The notes under the pieces are model-generated. The model saw only the letters and a program-made list of their open reading frames with translations, ran no database searches and was not told the DNA's origin. The position numbers and the translations under genes are program-made. From Leptolyngbya sp. BL0902 (GTDB taxonomy: Bacteria; Cyanobacteriota; Cyanobacteriia; Phormidesmidales; Phormidesmidaceae): 64,000 nt of DNA. Positions 33,624 through 42,545 of this stretch are shown here, piece after piece. The DNA lies in contig NZ_CP046155.1 of NCBI RefSeq assembly GCF_016403105.1, positions 496,001 through 560,000 of the forward strand. Direction: 5' to 3'. Position 1 is the first letter of the stretch. Every line of letters starts with the position of its first letter.

Positions 33624-36600
33624 ATGGCCTACGAACCCCTGCACCACAAGTATCGTCCCCAGCGGTTTAACCAACTGGTGGGCCAAACGGCCATTGCCAC
33701 CACGCTGACCAATGCCCTGAATCAGCGGCGGATTGCTCCGGCCTATCTGTTCTGCGGCCCTAGGGGCACGGGTAAAACCTCTAGTGCCCGAATTTTGGCC
33801 AAATCCCTCAACTGTATTGCCCAAGATCACCCCACCCCAGAACCCTGCGGCACCTGCGAAACTTGCCGATCCATCACCAACGGCTCGGCCTTGGATTTCA
33901 TTGAAATTGACGCCGCCAGCAACACGGGCGTTGACAACATCCGCGAACTGATTGAACGCGCCCAATTTGCCCCGGTGCAGTGTCGGTACAAGGTTTACGT
34001 CATTGATGAATGCCTGACCGGAGACTCCCTGGTTCTCACCGCCGATGGCCCTATGAGAATCGACAACCCCGCCATTGAGGGGAAACAGATCCTCAGCTAC
34101 AACGAGCAGTCCCAACAGTGGGAATGGAAACGGGCGGTGCGATGGCTAGACCAAGGAATCCGCCCCATCTTGGAAATTCAGACCACCCGTCGTAAGATCA
34201 GGTGTACTGCAAACCACTTGATTAGGACAACGGAAGGATGGATTGCCGCCGGAAAACTTCAAGCGGGACACCAAATCTTATCCCCTGCGCCTGCGGGTGC
34301 GGCAGCCTCATCTCTGCTGTTGGATCCGACCATCGACCGCGCCGCTTCGTGCGGGGACACCAATTTAAGGGCAACACCTACGGCCAAAAGCCCTACAGCG
34401 CTGAGCGTATTGCTGAACAAGCAGAACGTTTGCGTCCCCATTGTCAATGCGGCTGTGGAGAGAAACTCAACATTCCAGCCTTCCTTTTACAAAAAGGGAA
34501 AGGGCTCAAGAGTATCCAATCCTATTGGGACAGGCATCCCTACAAAAAGTCTCACGGACTCTGGGAGAAACGAACGGAGCAGATTGTCCAACAATCCCAA
34601 AGCCTCTCCACCGAAGTCCTGGGGCTCATCTACGGCACCCTCCTGGGCGACGGATCGATTGTCTACCCTAATTTCCACAGTCGCTTTCCCCGCTTGGTCT
34701 GGACGCACGGACAGCGGCAGCAAGGCTGGATGGAATACAAAGCCGCTAGGCTCTCCTGTTTGCAAACCCGGTGCTACATTGCCGCTAATGCAGGATATGG
34801 CGCAACCTCCATTTGTGGCCGTACAGCTTGCCACCCCGACTTGGTGGAGGTCTTCCATCGGGTCAGAGGAGTCAGTGGGAACAAAACCGTCACCCAAGAC
34901 TGGTTATCCTGCATTACCCCAGAAGGTTTGGCCTGGTGGTACCTGGATGATGGATCCCTCAACCTTAGTCCACAAGGTAGCCCCCGGATTCAGTTCCACA
35001 CCGAAGGCTACTCCCCCGAAGAGAACCACCTCATTGCAGCATGGCTTACCGACCTGGGGTATGCGGCCACATTCCGCTCCTACACAAGGACTCGCAACGC
35101 TAAGCAGTACTCCTACATTGCCTTGGGTGCGAAGTCAGCCCGCAAGTTGTTGGCCGACTTGCGACCATTCTCCATCCCAACCATGGACTACAAATTTGGA
35201 GACGGTCGTATCTGCCCGCCACGCTGGGGTTGAGGCGGTTTACGACATTGAGGTGGAAGACAACCACAACTTTGTGGCCAATGGGTTGCTGGTGCACAAC
35301 TGCCACATGCTCAGCACCGCCGCCTTCAATGCCCTGCTAAAAACCCTGGAGGAGCCGCCCAGCAATGTGGTGTTTGTGCTGGCCACCACCGACCCCCAGC
35401 GGGTGTTGCCGACGATTATTTCTCGCTGCCAGCGGTTCGACTATCGGCGCATTCCCCTAGAGCCGATGATTGACCACCTGGGCAAAATTGCGGCCCAGGA
35501 AAATATCGCCATTAATGATGAAGCGCTACGGCTGGTGGCCCAGGTTTCCCAGGGGGGCTTGCGAGATGCCCAGAGTTTGCTGGATCAGCTCAGTTTGCTA
35601 GAGCCGCCCGTGACCGCTGATGCGGTGTGGGATTTGGTAGGAGCAGTGCCAGAGCGGGATTTGCTGGCCCTGGTGCAGGCCATCCTCACCGACGATAGCA
35701 GCACCGTGTTAGACCAGGCCCGTAAGCTGATGGATCGAGGCCGGGAACCGCTGATTGTGCTGCAAAACTTGGCCGGGTTCTACCGAGATTTGCTGATTGC
35801 CAAAACGGCGGGCAGTCGTCAGGATTTGGTGGCCATCACCCCCCCCACCTGGGCGGAAATGCAAACCCTGGTGCAGCGTCTTGAACCCTCGCTCTTATTG
35901 ATGGGCCAACAACACCTCCGCAGCGCCGAAGCTCAGGTGAAAAACACCACCCAGCCCCGTCTATGGCTGGAGGTCACGCTATTAGGACTGTTGCCATCGA
36001 CCCTCGCCCGCCCGATTCCGGCGACTTCTGCCATGGGAGTCGCCCCTCGTCCGGCAGCGCCCCCACAACCCGCCGCCCCCCCACCAGAGAAACCCGCTGC
36101 GCCCAGTGCGCCCCCGCCAACCCCGACCGCTTTCACCTCGCCGCCAGCATCCGCCCCATTGCCAGATGCTCCTACGTCCGATCAGGCTCCAGCGGCCCAC
36201 GTCCCAGCGGCCCACGCTCCAGCCACTCACCCCTTAGCCACTCACCCCCCAGCTAATCGCCTTGCTGATCCAACGCCAGTACATCCAACGCCAGTACAAG
36301 GGTCGGATCAAATGCCGCCGCCGAATAATGGCCAGGGTGCCACCGTTGCCAGTGGCGATTTGCCCCATCTGTGGGCGCAGGTGATTGCGGTGCTAGAGCC
36401 CTTGGGTACCCGTGCGCTGATGCTTCAGCAGGGCAACCTAGTCTTTTTTGATGGCACCGTGGCCAGGGTGGGGATTAGCTCTCGGCCCCTGTTTAAGATG
36501 GCCCAGGGCAGGGTCGAAAATGTGGAAGCGGCCTTCCAGAAAGTCCTTAACCGAAAAGTCGTCGTTTCCCTGGAGGTGTTACCCGACCCAAAGCCTGAGC

Positions 36601-37040
36601 CCCCAGCCCCAAACATTTCCCAGGCACCGGGGCAGGGGGTAGCCGAGCCGCCCACGGCCCCCTATCCCCAATATCCAACGACGAATGCGGCCCCTACTCC
36701 TGCGGCCAACTCACCCCAAGCCACGGAGTCAGCCGCTTCCGTTCCCGTTTCTAACCCCGTTGCCCCCGTACCGACAACGGGAGACTCAACCTCGCCAGTC
36801 TCGCCCATGGCGTCTACGGTGGCGGCAGACCCCATGGCCAGCGCCATGCCCACCAGACCACCTCTGCCGGAAATTGCCAGCGACTTTGATCGGGCCGTGA
36901 AGAATTTTGCCCAGTTTTTCAATGGGCAGGTGGTGGACATCGACGACGACCTAGACCTGCTATTGGGTAGCCCTAGCCCCAAACCCTCCACGGCGGCGGC
37001 TCATCAGCCCTCCCACCCCGATAAGGACGTGCCCTTTTAG
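33624..37040 (+). CDS. dnaX: DNA polymerase III gamma/tau subunit precursor containing an intein
   Basis: A 1138-residue precursor; removal of the 430-residue intein (residues 130-559) leaves 708 residues. The clamp-loader ATPase shows Walker A GPRGTGKTS, a CxxC zinc module (CGTCETC), Walker B VYVIDE / CHMLS split by the intein, and sensor 1 VLATTDPQRV. A Pro/Ala-rich tail of about 330 residues follows from ~residue 800, with a conserved-looking patch near AQVIAVLEPLGTRALM. The clamp loader opens and loads the beta clamp during replication. Splicing is required to rebuild Walker B, so host ATPase activity depends on the intein working. Confidence 0.95.
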   Translation: MAYEPLHHKYRPQRFNQLVGQTAIATTLTNALNQRRIAPAYLFCGPRGTGKTSSARILAKSLNCIAQDHPTPEPCGTCETCRSITNGSALDFIEIDAASNTGVDNIRELIERAQFAPVQCRYKVYVIDECLTGDSLVLTADGPMRIDNPAIEGKQILSYNEQSQQWEWKRAVRWLDQGIRPILEIQTTRRKIRCTANHLIRTTEGWIAAGKLQAGHQILSPAPAGAAASSLLLDPTIDRAASCGDTNLRATPTAKSPTALSVLLNKQNVCVPIVNAAVERNSTFQPSFYKKGKGSRVSNPIGTGIPTKSLTDSGRNERSRLSNNPKASPPKSWGSSTAPSWATDRLSTLISTVAFPAWSGRTDSGSKAGWNTKPLGSPVCKPGATLPLMQDMAQPPFVAVQLATPTWWRSSIGSEESVGTKPSPKTGYPALPQKVWPGGTWMMDPSTLVHKVAPGFSSTPKATPPKRTTSLQHGLPTWGMRPHSAPTQGLATLSSTPTLPWVRSQPASCWPTCDHSPSQPWTTNLETVVSARHAGVEAVYDIEVEDNHNFVANGLLVHNCHMLSTAAFNALLKTLEEPPSNVVFVLATTDPQRVLPTIISRCQRFDYRRIPLEPMIDHLGKIAAQENIAINDEALRLVAQVSQGGLRDAQSLLDQLSLLEPPVTADAVWDLVGAVPERDLLALVQAILTDDSSTVLDQARKLMDRGREPLIVLQNLAGFYRDLLIAKTAGSRQDLVAITPPTWAEMQTLVQRLEPSLLLMGQQHLRSAEAQVKNTTQPRLWLEVTLLGLLPSTLARPIPATSAMGVAPRPAAPPQPAAPPPEKPAAPSAPPPTPTAFTSPPASAPLPDAPTSDQAPAAHVPAAHAPATHPLATHPPANRLADPTPVHPTPVQGSDQMPPPNNGQGATVASGDLPHLWAQVIAVLEPLGTRALMLQQGNLVFFDGTVARVGISSRPLFKMAQGRVENVEAAFQKVLNRKVVVSLEVLPDPKPEPPAPNISQAPGQGVAEPPTAPYPQYPTTNAAPTPAANSPQATESAASVPVSNPVAPVPTTGDSTSPVSPMASTVAADPMASAMPTRPPLPEIASDFDRAVKNFAQFFNGQVVDIDDDLDLLLGSPSPKPSTAAAHQPSHPDKDVPF
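34011..35300 (+). mobile_element. Intein inserted at the DnaX Walker B motif
   Basis: 430 residues in the dnaX frame. Splicing block A begins with Cys1 (CLTGDSLVLTADGPM). Block B is RCTANHLIRTTEGW, with T66 and H69 of the intein. Block F is YDIEVEDNHNFVANGLL, and block G ends VHN with the penultimate His and last Asn. The next host residue is Cys. All residues needed for canonical splicing are present. The middle part in this frame (SPAPAGAAASSLLLD onward) is Ser/Thr/Pro/Trp-rich with no endonuclease motif; the endonuclease lies in another frame of the same DNA. A DnaX intein at this same site is known from Synechocystis. Confidence 0.95.
34238..35233 (+). CDS. LAGLIDADG homing endonuclease, out of frame inside the intein
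   Basis: A 331-residue protein in the -1 frame relative to dnaX. Two CxCGC knuckles (C17-C21 in IPCACGCGSLI, C69-C73 in HCQCGCGEK) flank PRRFVRGHQFKG. The two LAGLIDADG helices are LGLIYGTLLGDGSI (about 127-140) and GLAWWYLDDGS (about 229-240), each with its catalytic Asp. ATG 34238 follows AGGA by 10 bases; a TAG in this frame at 34223 excludes read-in from upstream. The stop at 35231 falls just where intein block F begins. Such enzymes cut intein-less alleles so the element is copied in. Confidence 0.88.
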   Translation: MDCRRKTSSGTPNLIPCACGCGSLISAVGSDHRPRRFVRGHQFKGNTYGQKPYSAERIAEQAERLRPHCQCGCGEKLNIPAFLLQKGKGLKSIQSYWDRHPYKKSHGLWEKRTEQIVQQSQSLSTEVLGLIYGTLLGDGSIVYPNFHSRFPRLVWTHGQRQQGWMEYKAARLSCLQTRCYIAANAGYGATSICGRTACHPDLVEVFHRVRGVSGNKTVTQDWLSCITPEGLAWWYLDDGSLNLSPQGSPRIQFHTEGYSPEENHLIAAWLTDLGYAATFRSYTRTRNAKQYSYIALGAKSARKLLADLRPFSIPTMDYKFGDGRICPPRWG

Positions 37041-37059
37041 GTCACTAACCCTAGGCAAC

Positions 37060-37410
37060 CTAGCCAAAGGTGCCGCCGTTCCAGCCCCACATGGCCCCGG
37101 TGGCATCGGCAAATTCGATATAGACGCGGTTCTTGGGCACCCCTAGGGCGCTTTCCACGAGGGCACAGAAATCCTGGCTCATGGCCTTGGTCTTGCTGCC
37201 CATGGTACCCACGCTTTTGATTTCGAGGTAGCAGACGGGGTCGGTGGTGCCCGCAAAGGTCATGGGAACATCAGCGGTAAAAGCTGTCATCACGTAGGAT
37301 TCGGGCTTGCCCAAATGGCTGGCTAACCGGGCGGAGAGATCCTTCAGCAGGTTCTCCACTTGGGCCTTGTCGGGGGACGGGATAGAAGTTTTCACCTGGA
37401 TAAGTGGCAT
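37060..37410 (-). CDS. MIF-like tautomerase-superfamily protein
   Basis: About 116 residues from ATG 37410, which places Pro at position 2 (MPLIQVKTS), the catalytic base of this superfamily. LGKPESYVMTAFTADVPMTFAGT, VPKNRVYIEFAD and the C-terminal MWGWNGGTFG match phenylpyruvate tautomerase / MIF-like proteins. It is cytoplasmic. The physiological substrate in cyanobacteria is unknown. Confidence 0.88.
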   Translation of the reverse strand: MPLIQVKTSIPSPDKAQVENLLKDLSARLASHLGKPESYVMTAFTADVPMTFAGTTDPVCYLEIKSVGTMGSKTKAMSQDFCALVESALGVPKNRVYIEFADATGAMWGWNGGTFG

Positions 37411-37658
37411 GGGCGTTGCTCCTGCGAATGGGGTCACTCCTAGGGTAGATCGTTTGGAGAGGGCTGGATTGTCCCTGTAGCAAAGGATACGCGACTTCTA
37501 CGGGCATCGCCACCGTGATTTATTGCAAAGAACTGTGAGTTTCTACCACGAAAAATATTAAGAAACGCATCGAAATAGATAGGGAGGCGCTCTCCTTGGG
37601 AAGCTTAAAGGTAGCTCAAGATTTTCAGGCGTTATCCCTAATTGTGGGGAGGTTGACC

Positions 37659-38432
37659 ATGACCGTAATCAATGAATTGACCCCCAAAGAAATCACAGTA
37701 AGCCGTCAGTCTGACCGTGAGGAGCGGCAAACGGCCCTGCGCCAGATTTATGCCCAAGTTCTAGAGCGTCAGCCCTACGCCTACGAACGAAAAGTATTGG
37801 CTAAGGATGAGGAAGATTTCCTTAGAAATAAAATTGGTGTCAAGCGTTTCCTGCGTATTTTGGGCCAGTCTGAGGTTTATCTGAATGAGTTTTACTATGG
37901 CTCCTCAAACCTAAAATTTATCGAACTGTGCTTTAAGCACTTCATTGGCCGTGCTCCCAAAGATGGCGATGAAATGCGCGAATATTGTGATGTTCTCATG
38001 CGTCATGGCGTGAAGGAGTTGATTACAGCCCTGCTCGATTCTGACGAGTACGATCATCACTTTGGCTGCTTTACTGTGCCCCATGCTTGGACGGATGAGC
38101 AATACCCTTCGCCCCGCACCTATTGGGAAACGGACGTTCTGCTCCATGAGCTCCATGGCCGCCGGGGTTGGGTGCTGCCCACCATGACCTGGCACGATCT
38201 CCACCTCAACTGCGACGGTGGGAGTTGTGCCCTAGATACCGCCCCTGCCTCCGTATCTCAGCCCATGAGCGTGCCGACGAGTCCTACCCCCTCTACGGCG
38301 GCGATGGGTGCCCTGCATCAGGTGCTCAGTACCATGAGCCCAGCGGATATTGCCGCCTTTGCCCAAACCCTCTCCCCCGGCGAACGGGAGAAACTGCGGG
38401 CGATGCTGATGCAGCCGGTGGGTGCTTCCTAG
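37659..38432 (+). CDS. Phycobilisome linker-domain protein
   Basis: About 257 residues from ATG 37659, behind GGGGAGG. Residues ~25-140 form a pfam00427-type linker domain ([66 protein letters not shown]). After it come a Trp-rich segment ([18 protein letters not shown]) and a Ser/Pro linker with a final helix ([20 protein letters not shown]). It is not an ordinary rod or rod-core linker: only one domain is present and no phycobilisome genes are nearby. Binding to a phycobiliprotein or an accessory role is inferred. Confidence 0.75.
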   Translation: MTVINELTPKEITVSRQSDREERQTALRQIYAQVLERQPYAYERKVLAKDEEDFLRNKIGVKRFLRILGQSEVYLNEFYYGSSNLKFIELCFKHFIGRAPKDGDEMREYCDVLMRHGVKELITALLDSDEYDHHFGCFTVPHAWTDEQYPSPRTYWETDVLLHELHGRRGWVLPTMTWHDLHLNCDGGSCALDTAPASVSQPMSVPTSPTPSTAAMGALHQVLSTMSPADIAAFAQTLSPGEREKLRAMLMQPVGAS

Positions 38433-39667
38433 TCCACAAGGCGAACAAACTTTTTCTTGCCCACCTGAATCACCTTGCCCAGCAAATCGGCTGGGCTAGC
38501 GAACTCCTGGTTGGGGTCGGCAAGCTTTTCGCCCTCTAGTTTGACCGCTCCCCCCTGGATTTGGCGGCGGGCATCGCTGCTGCTGGCACAGAGGCCCGTT
38601 GCCCCCACCAGGTAGAACAGCTTGGCGGGAAATTGAACGCTACTCAAGGAAAATTCGGGCACCCCTTCGGCGGGTTCCCCGGTGCCCTGCACTAGGCTGA
38701 TGGCGGCCTGTTGGGCCTGCTGGGCCGCATCGGAGCCGTGGAACTGCTCGGTGACGGCGAGGGCCAGTTGCTTTTGCTGGTCTCGCGGATTGCTGGGCAG
38801 GTTGTCTAGGGGCAGGTCGGTGAGCAGTTCAAAGTAGTTGCGGATCAAGGCATCGGGCACCTTCTCCAGTTTGGAGTACATGGTGAGGGGGGCTTCCTGG
38901 AGGCCGACGTAATTGCCCAGGGATTTGGACATTTTCTGGTGGCCATCGGTGCCCAGCAGCAGGGGCAGCAGCATCCCAAATTGGGGCGTTTGGCCAAAGT
39001 GGCGCTGGAGATCTCGGCCCACGGCAATGTTAAATTTTTGGTCGGTGCCGCCCAGTTCCACATCCGCCTGCACCGCCACAGAATCGTAGCCCTGGAGCAG
39101 AGGATAGAGAAATTCGTGCAAAAAGACGGGGTTGCCCTTTTCGTAGCGCTCGGCAAAGCCTTCCTTGGCTAGCATTTGCCCTACGGTCATGGTGCCCAGC
39201 AGCTCGATAATTTTGCCCAAATCTAGGCTCGATAGCCACTCGGAGTTGTAGCGAATCTCTAGGCGTCCGGGGGTGTCGAAATCTAAAATTGGGCGCACCT
39301 GTTCGAGATACGTTTCGGCGTTGGCCTTCACTTCGGCCTCCGTGAGCTGGCGGCGCACCTCAGATTTGCCTGTGGGGTCGCCAATGCGGGCCGTAAAGTC
39401 GCCAATGATGAGGACGGCAGTATGTCCGGCATCCTGAAATGCCCGCAGCTTACGCACCGGAATGCTGTGGCCGAGGTGAATTTCGGCCCCGGTGGGGTCA
39501 ATGCCTAGCTTGACGCGCAGGGGCCGCTGGGAGGTTTTCAGGCGATGGGCCAGATTTTGCTCCGGGTCGCTAGAATGGGGCTGATCGGGAAAAACCTCGC
39601 TAATTCCCCGGTAGATGCCCTGAAGCTCAGGGGGCAGGGCGAAGGCGGAAGGAAGGTCTTGGGCCAT
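38429..39667 (-). CDS. tyrS: Tyrosyl-tRNA synthetase (KMSKS type)
   Basis: 412 residues from ATG 39667. Class I signatures are [12 protein letters not shown] (HIGH) and [13 protein letters not shown] (KMSKS). This combination marks the TyrZ-like branch, not the E. coli-type TyrS with KFGKT. A C-terminal S4 RNA-binding domain is seen from about residue 345 ([20 protein letters not shown]). The end of the gene overlaps the converging linker-protein gene by 4 bases. Confidence 0.95.
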   Translation of the reverse strand: MAQDLPSAFALPPELQGIYRGISEVFPDQPHSSDPEQNLAHRLKTSQRPLRVKLGIDPTGAEIHLGHSIPVRKLRAFQDAGHTAVLIIGDFTARIGDPTGKSEVRRQLTEAEVKANAETYLEQVRPILDFDTPGRLEIRYNSEWLSSLDLGKIIELLGTMTVGQMLAKEGFAERYEKGNPVFLHEFLYPLLQGYDSVAVQADVELGGTDQKFNIAVGRDLQRHFGQTPQFGMLLPLLLGTDGHQKMSKSLGNYVGLQEAPLTMYSKLEKVPDALIRNYFELLTDLPLDNLPSNPRDQQKQLALAVTEQFHGSDAAQQAQQAAISLVQGTGEPAEGVPEFSLSSVQFPAKLFYLVGATGLCASSSDARRQIQGGAVKLEGEKLADPNQEFASPADLLGKVIQVGKKKFVRLVD

Positions 39668-39843
39668 GGTGCAAGAATGGTTTACTGAGCTAGGGTGCAG
39701 TTTGTCGGGCGGCGGGCCGGATCGGTCTGACAAGTCGCGACTATAATTGCAGCTACTCACCGTTTGAGGCGGTTATAAGCTGCCAGGGGTGTCGTTCCGC
39801 TGAGACCGTTCCTGACGTTCTTCATTAAATACTGATATCTAAC

Positions 39844-41763
39844 GTGTCTACAAATACGATTCGCCAAAAAACTCGAACTCAGCCTAAGCCCCTGCGCCGC
39901 AACACGGGGGTGCTGAAGTATGTGCAGGATGTTGGCCAAGTCACAGCGGCTACCCTGCTGGGAACCACGATGCTGGTGAGTGCGGTGGTGGCTGGAGGGT
40001 TGGTGGGGCTGGCGATCAGCTTCCGCAACCTGCCCGATGTGCGGGTGCTGCGGAACTATGCCCCCAGCGAAACCAGCTATATCTACGACATTGACGGCAA
40101 TCTCCTTTTCCGTCTCCACGACGAAGCTAACCGCGAGGTGGTAGACATCAACGACATTTCGCCCCACCTCAAGCGGGCGGTGCTGGCCATTGAAGACAGC
40201 TATTTTTATTCCCACAACGGCATTAACCCCAGCAGTGTGGGCCGTGCCCTGTTGGCCAACGCCCAGGCTGGATCGACGGTGGAGGGTGGTTCCACCATCA
40301 CCATGCAGTTGGTGAAGAACCTGTTCCTCACACCGGAACGATCCATTAGCCGGAAGGTGGCGGAGGCCGTTTTGGCCCTGCGCCTAGAGCAGGTGTTCTC
40401 CAAGGAAGAAATCCTGGAAATGTACCTCAATCAGGTCTATTGGGGCCACAACAACTATGGGGTGGAGACAGCCGCCCAAAGCTACTTCAACAAATCGGCG
40501 CGGGATCTCACCCTACCCGAGGCGTCGGTGATGGCAGGGTTGATCCAAGCCCCAGAGCGCTATAGTCCCTTCAACAACTATGGAGCCACCAAACAGCGGC
40601 AGGCGATGGTGCTAAGCCGGATGCGCCAACTGGGCTGGATTTCCGCTGAGGAGCAGGCCAGTGCCCAGGGGGCTCCCCTGCTGATTGGTGAAATCACCTC
40701 CTTTGGCAGCAGCAGCGTGCCCTACGTCACCGATGCCACGGTGCTGGAACTGAAGGATCGCTTTGGTACCGATGCGGTGCTGAAGGGAGGAATGCGCGTC
40801 CAAACCACCATCGACCTCACGATGCAGCGTCAGGCGGAGGAAGTGGTGCGTCGCCATAATAGCCGCATTGCCCGCATGGCCGACCAAATGGCCCTAGTTG
40901 CCATCGATCCGCGCACCCACTTTGTGAAGGCAATGGTCGGTGGTGTTGACTACAGCAAGAGCCAGTTTAACCGCGCCACCATGGCCCAGCGCCAGCCCGG
41001 TTCGGCCTTTAAGCCCTTCGTGTACTACGCCGCCTTTGCCACCGGACGCTACGCCCCCGACAGCAGCATTGCCGATACCCCGGTCAGCTATCCCGACGGC
41101 TACCGTTCCTACAGCCCCCGCAACTATGACGGATCCTTTATGGGAGATATCTCCATCCGCAAGGCGCTGGAGGTGTCTCGCAACGTGCCCGCTGTGAAGT
41201 TGGGGCAAACGGTAGGCATCAACAACATTATTGAACTTTGCCGCACCCTCGGCATCCAAAGCCCCATGCTGCCCGTGACCTCCCTTCCCCTTGGGGCGGT
41301 GGATCTCACCCCCATGGAAATGGCCGGAGCCTATGCCACCTTTGCCAACAACGGCTGGCATTCTGACCCCACCTTCATCGTCCAAGTTACCGACAGCAGC
41401 GGCAACCTGCTGCTCGACAATACCCCGAACCCCCAACTGGTACTCGACCCCTGGGCCGCCGCCGCCCTCAATGACGTCTTGCAGGGGGTGATTGTGCGCG
41501 GTACGGCCAGAAGCGCCGACATTGGCCGTCCGGCAGCGGGCAAAACCGGAACCACCGACTCCCAGCGGGACGTGTGGTTTGTGGGCTATGTGCCCCAACT
41601 GGCGACGGCGGTGTGGGTCGGCAACGACAACTACCGCCCAATGCGATCCGGGGCCACGGGGGGAACCTACGCCGCTCCAGTTTGGCGAGACTTCATGCGC
41701 CAAGCCCTAGCTGATGTGCCCGTTGAAAACTTCCGACGGCCCTCAGACTTTGTACGGCCCTAG
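39844..41763 (+). CDS. Class A penicillin-binding protein (PBP1A family)
   Basis: A 639-residue bifunctional peptidoglycan synthase. After a short cytoplasmic tail, one membrane helix (about 40-58) anchors it. The GT51 glycosyltransferase shows EDSYFYSHNGI, EGGSTITMQLVKN and KEEILEMYLNQVYWG. The transpeptidase shows the active-site serine in PGSAFKP (S387), SRN and KTGTT. The start is GTG 39844. It is divergent from the tyrosyl-tRNA synthetase gene. No PASTA or other C-terminal domain is present. Confidence 0.93.
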   Translation: MSTNTIRQKTRTQPKPLRRNTGVLKYVQDVGQVTAATLLGTTMLVSAVVAGGLVGLAISFRNLPDVRVLRNYAPSETSYIYDIDGNLLFRLHDEANREVVDINDISPHLKRAVLAIEDSYFYSHNGINPSSVGRALLANAQAGSTVEGGSTITMQLVKNLFLTPERSISRKVAEAVLALRLEQVFSKEEILEMYLNQVYWGHNNYGVETAAQSYFNKSARDLTLPEASVMAGLIQAPERYSPFNNYGATKQRQAMVLSRMRQLGWISAEEQASAQGAPLLIGEITSFGSSSVPYVTDATVLELKDRFGTDAVLKGGMRVQTTIDLTMQRQAEEVVRRHNSRIARMADQMALVAIDPRTHFVKAMVGGVDYSKSQFNRATMAQRQPGSAFKPFVYYAAFATGRYAPDSSIADTPVSYPDGYRSYSPRNYDGSFMGDISIRKALEVSRNVPAVKLGQTVGINNIIELCRTLGIQSPMLPVTSLPLGAVDLTPMEMAGAYATFANNGWHSDPTFIVQVTDSSGNLLLDNTPNPQLVLDPWAAAALNDVLQGVIVRGTARSADIGRPAAGKTGTTDSQRDVWFVGYVPQLATAVWVGNDNYRPMRSGATGGTYAAPVWRDFMRQALADVPVENFRRPSDFVRP

Positions 41764-41867
41764 GCGCAGCGGCATCTCGCCTCGCGATCATGGGCTAACG
41801 TTGACCTGAATTGCGCGGCAGCAGCGGCGTTGAGAAGAATGTGCTACCTTCCAGGGTAGACCCATGA

Positions 41868-41992
41868 AACAGGGAGTTCAGGGCTCGATCTGGAGACGGT
41901 GAGTAAGCCGTTCGCTGAGGACATCTCAGCGAGTGCCGACGGCTTAACGCTTCTCCCAACGGCGGCTTTCGCCACGGATGGACTTCCCTGTT
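41868..41992 (+). ncRNA. Candidate structured RNA / leader (three-way junction)
   Basis: Base pairing visible in the DNA: P1 AACAGGGAG (41868-41876) with TTCCCTGTT (41984-41992, including one G-T pair); P2 TAAGCCGT (41904-41911) with ACGGCTTA (41939-41946), capped by CGCTGAG/CTCAGCG (41913-41919, 41925-41931); and P3 GGCG/CGCC (41961-41973). GGAGA (41892) can also pair with TCTCC (41952). It ends 30 bases before the small gene at 42023, so it may be its leader or an independent RNA. I do not recognise the family. Confidence 0.45.
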
Positions 41993-42022
41993 GGCTTCTT
42001 CACCCTATTCAAGGCTCTCCCC

Positions 42023-42262
42023 ATGGAAATTGAACGTCCTAATGCGGCTCCCCTCACCAAAGCTGACCTCGCTCACCTAGAAACCCTACGGAGGGTTGTA
42101 GAACACGCCGTTGCAGATGGGCTGATTACCAACGAGGAACGGGAGGACATTGCCCGCGTGATTTGGGCGGATGGTGAAGCAACGCCCGAAGAACTCGATC
42201 TGGTTCAAGACTTGGTTTGGTCAAAGTTGTCGTCTGGAGACCTGATGGTGGATTGGAGCTAA
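42023..42262 (+). CDS. 79-residue acidic protein of unknown function
   Basis: From ATG 42023 the product is a 79-residue helical, strongly acidic protein (ADLAHLETLRRVVEHAVADG, TNEEREDIARVIWADGEAT, EELDLVQDLVWSKLSSGD). The repeated helix-loop-acidic pattern has a faint EF-hand or TerB-like feel but no clean consensus. The frame is open to 41978, but those codons lie in the structured leader. A hairpin with T-run follows at 42478-42545. Confidence 0.6.
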   Translation: MEIERPNAAPLTKADLAHLETLRRVVEHAVADGLITNEEREDIARVIWADGEATPEELDLVQDLVWSKLSSGDLMVDWS

Positions 42263-42477
42263 CCTCCTGTTCTGTCCCTGGCCTCTCGTTAATGGAGCCT
42301 CGCCACTGATCGCGCTTTCCCGGACGTCTTCCTAGCAAGGCTGCCTAAAAAGTCCTAGATTTGCCAACCTCCAGAACCAGATCCAGAACTTTTCAGAACT
42401 TTCATGGATTGGCGAATGGGCGGCTATAACCGAAGATACAGTCATCCTGTAGACTCGCGTGTGCTCCAAAGCCAAGA

Positions 42478-42545
42478 CCGGGTCAGGCCTCAGGACATTG
42501 TGGGGGTTCGCTCCTTCTCAGTGATAGCGCCTGACCTGGTTTTTT
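42478..42545 (+). terminator. Long-loop hairpin with T-run
   Basis: CCGGGTCAGGC (42478-42488) pairs with GCCTGACCTGG (42529-42539; one G-T) and is followed by TTTTTT. The 40-base loop has an inner GGGGG-TTCG-CTCC element. It could end the 42023 transcript or be the 3' end of a small RNA whose body is 42.4-42.55 kb. Confidence 0.55.

Noticed and set aside
34140-34240. Programmed -1 frameshifting in dnaX as the way to make the endonuclease
   Set aside because: dnaX is famous for frameshifting, and the nuclease is in the -1 frame, but a TAG in that frame at 34223-34225 blocks any shift upstream of it, and no canonical slippery heptamer lies between there and the first conserved residue. Internal initiation is simpler.
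42478-42545. Signal recognition particle RNA
   Set aside because: GGTCAGGC at 42481 recalls the SRP core, but the conserved GGAAGGAAGCAGCC part is absent.
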